Origin: Flavobacterium sp. TR2
Lineage (GTDB): Bacteria > Bacteroidota > Bacteroidia > Flavobacteriales > Flavobacteriaceae
DNA length: 64,000 nt
Direction of reading: 5' to 3'
NCBI RefSeq assembly: GCF_025252405.1
Contig: NZ_CP104307.1
Span: forward strand, 992,001-1,056,000
In this document: one piece after another, positions 62,695 through 64,000 of the stretch
Layout of the letters: each line of letters starts with the position of its first letter
How positions within the stretch are numbered: position 1 is the stretch's first letter
The notes under the pieces: model-generated
What the model was told of the DNA's origin: nothing
The model's database searches: none
Seen by the model: only the letters and a program-made list of their open reading frames with translations
Position numbers and translations under genes: made by a program

Positions 62695-63759
62695 TTGGCA
62701 GAGTTGTCCAACAACAAAATCAAACATATAGCCGTCATGAGACTATCCGCAATGGGAGATGTCGCCATGACGGTTCCTGTTTTACGCGCTTTTGCAAAAC
62801 AATATCCAGCGGTAAAATTAACCGTTATTTCCCGTCCTTTTTTTAAACCTTTTTTTGATGGAATTCCGAATCTAGATTTTTTTTCTTTTGATGAAAAAGA
62901 AAGACATAAAGGATTTTTAGGACTTCTACGCTTGTTTAATGATGTAAAAAAATTGAAGATTGATGCCTTTGCCGATCTTCATAATGTTTTGCGATCTAAA
63001 GTGGTGAGTTTGCTTTTCGCTTTAAGCGGAAAAAAAAGAGCAACTGTCGATAAAGGAAGAGAAGGAAAAAAAGAATTGACAAGAGCTGAAAATAAGATTT
63101 TCAAACAATTGCCAACCATGTTCGAGAGACACGCAAGAGTGTTTTCGGCACTTGGCTTTCCGTTAGATTTATCGCCCCGAAGTGTCGGGACAACATTTCT
63201 TGAAAAAGCAGTTTTAAGTTCTGATATTTTAAACATAATCGGAAATGAAAAACAAAAACTTATAGGAATTGCTCCTTTTGCACAATACGATTCTAAAGTT
63301 TACCCTTTAGATTTAATGAAAGAAGTAATTTCAAAATTGGCCGAAAATCCATCGTACAAAATTTTGCTTTTTGGTGGCGGAAAGAAAGAAATTGAAATCT
63401 TAGATTCGCTTTCAGAGCCTTTTGAAAATGTAATTAATATGGCAGGAAAAATCAAGTTCCAGCAGGAATTGCAATTGATAAGCAATCTCGATGTAATGCT
63501 TTCTATGGATTCTGGAAATGCACATATTGCAGCCATGCTGGGAGTGAAAGTCATAACGCTTTGGGGCGCAACGCATCCATACGCAGGGTTTTTGCCATTC
63601 AATCAAAGTTTAGAAAATGCTTTAACAGCAGATAGAAATCAATATCCTAAACTGCCAACATCAGTTTATGGCAATAAGGTTGTTGAAGGTTATGAGGATG
63701 CTATGAGGACAATTTTACCGCAGCAAGTTGTTGATAAAGTTGTAGAACAGCTTTTATAG
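62695..63759 (+). CDS. Glycosyltransferase family 9 (heptosyltransferase-like)
   Basis: The 354-residue protein has IKHIAVMRLSAMGDVAMTVPVLRAFA and DAFADLHNVLRSKVVSLLF at the start, and the C-terminal nucleotide-sugar site LSMDSGNAHIAAMLGVKVITLWGATHPYAG. It starts at a TTG (62695), one base after the DUF4254 stop; the next ATG (62737) would cut the first beta strand, so I favour TTG. It likely adds a sugar to the lipopolysaccharide core. Confidence 0.88.
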   Translation: MAELSNNKIKHIAVMRLSAMGDVAMTVPVLRAFAKQYPAVKLTVISRPFFKPFFDGIPNLDFFSFDEKERHKGFLGLLRLFNDVKKLKIDAFADLHNVLRSKVVSLLFALSGKKRATVDKGREGKKELTRAENKIFKQLPTMFERHARVFSALGFPLDLSPRSVGTTFLEKAVLSSDILNIIGNEKQKLIGIAPFAQYDSKVYPLDLMKEVISKLAENPSYKILLFGGGKKEIEILDSLSEPFENVINMAGKIKFQQELQLISNLDVMLSMDSGNAHIAAMLGVKVITLWGATHPYAGFLPFNQSLENALTADRNQYPKLPTSVYGNKVVEGYEDAMRTILPQQVVDKVVEQLL

Positions 63760-63835
63760 GAAAAGATTAAGGAACGTTTTCTTTTTTGTAAGCCTCGGAG
63801 AAGCGAAATATTTAAAGAATGTTACCTACAATATT

Positions 63836-63897
63836 AAAAGCTCCAGCTGAGCGACATAATTATAAAAAATAGGTCACTCCGCTGGAGCTTTTTTTCT
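63836..63897. terminator. Long-stem terminator after the GT9 gene
   Basis: AAAAGCTCCAGC pairs with GCTGGAGCTTTT, and the stem continues imperfectly (GAGCGAC with GTCACTC). It probably ends both this unit and the minus-strand frame at the right edge. Confidence 0.8.
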
Positions 63898-63930
63898 TGT
63901 AATTTTACAAAAATTTTACCCTTGATGGGG

Positions 63931-64000
63931 TTAAGCGATATTTTTGTTTAGATCGTATTTTTCATTAGAATCGAGGAAAGAATATCCTAATGTTTTTTTT
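63931..64000 (-). CDS. Partial C-terminus of a minus-strand protein (runs off the right edge)
   Basis: An open frame from the right edge ends at the TAA (63931-63933) after 23 visible codons, finishing TLGYSFLDSNEKYDLNKNIA. It follows the GT9 gene in convergent orientation with a shared hairpin between. Too little is visible to name a family; it may be a chance frame. Confidence 0.4.
   Translation of the reverse strand, partial: KKTLGYSFLDSNEKYDLNKNIA

Noticed and set aside
1..64000. Insertion sequences or transposases
   Set aside because: No transposase-like protein was seen in any frame.

Overview
This window is AT-rich bacterial chromosome from a member of the Bacteroidota, most likely a Flavobacterium of the F. 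johnsoniae type. The evidence is a type IX secretion (PorP/SprF plus CHU_C substrate) gene pair, promoters of the Bacteroidota form TTTG-N16-18-TAnnTTTG, weak Shine-Dalgarno sequences, and many genes that look typical of Flavobacteriia (HU-SPOR protein, DUF4175, DUF6341, DUF6427, DUF6909, GlnS with a long tail). All assignments come from reading the sequence; no database search was run.

Layout. 1-5 kb: a minus-strand type IX secretion trio (small secreted protein, CHU_C protein, PorP/SprF cut by the window edge), a beta-helix-like secreted protein and a small secreted protein. 5.4-8.7 kb: holB, a DoxX protein, a hotdog thioesterase and recA. 8.7-9.2 kb: two tandem short transcription units with identically spaced promoter-like elements. 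9.2-18.1 kb: plsC, a GxxExxY gene between long inverted repeats, trpS, dprA, an HU-SPOR protein, a Pif1-like helicase and an OmpH-like lipoprotein. 18.4-25.8 kb: a methyltransferase, mnmG, ybeY and a DUF4175 protein. Nine parS-like sites and a 14-bp minisatellite lie around mnmG, so this is probably the ParB-loading region near the replication origin. 26-33.9 kb: gltX, an SPFH protein, a YtxH/holin-like operon, a 1.1-kb repeat-bearing AT-rich gap, glnS and folB. 34.0-34.5 kb: tRNA-Cys followed by four more tandem copies of its 3-prime end. 34.6-42.4 kb: a LysE exporter, a DUF2807 protein, rnr, rpiB and tex. 42.4-44.6 kb: a two-gene ATPase plus HNH nuclease cassette matching the Septu (PtuAB) anti-phage system. 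44.7-48.9 kb: tatA, a membrane coiled-coil protein, a GH3 protein and a DUF6909 protein. 48.9-58.6 kb: a surface-polysaccharide locus (Wzz-like, flippase, polymerase/ligase-like proteins, glycosyltransferases, UDP-glucuronate decarboxylase-like enzyme, CapK-like protein) with an embedded ORF6N gene. 58.7-64 kb: purD, small membrane proteins, upp, a DUF4254 and glycosyltransferase-9 pair, and the end of a minus-strand reading frame at the edge.

Most genes are housekeeping. The accessory or unusual parts are the parS/minisatellite zone, the tRNA-Cys repeat array, the Septu cassette, the GxxExxY and ORF6N modules with their palindromes, the twin small transcription units, and the polysaccharide locus.
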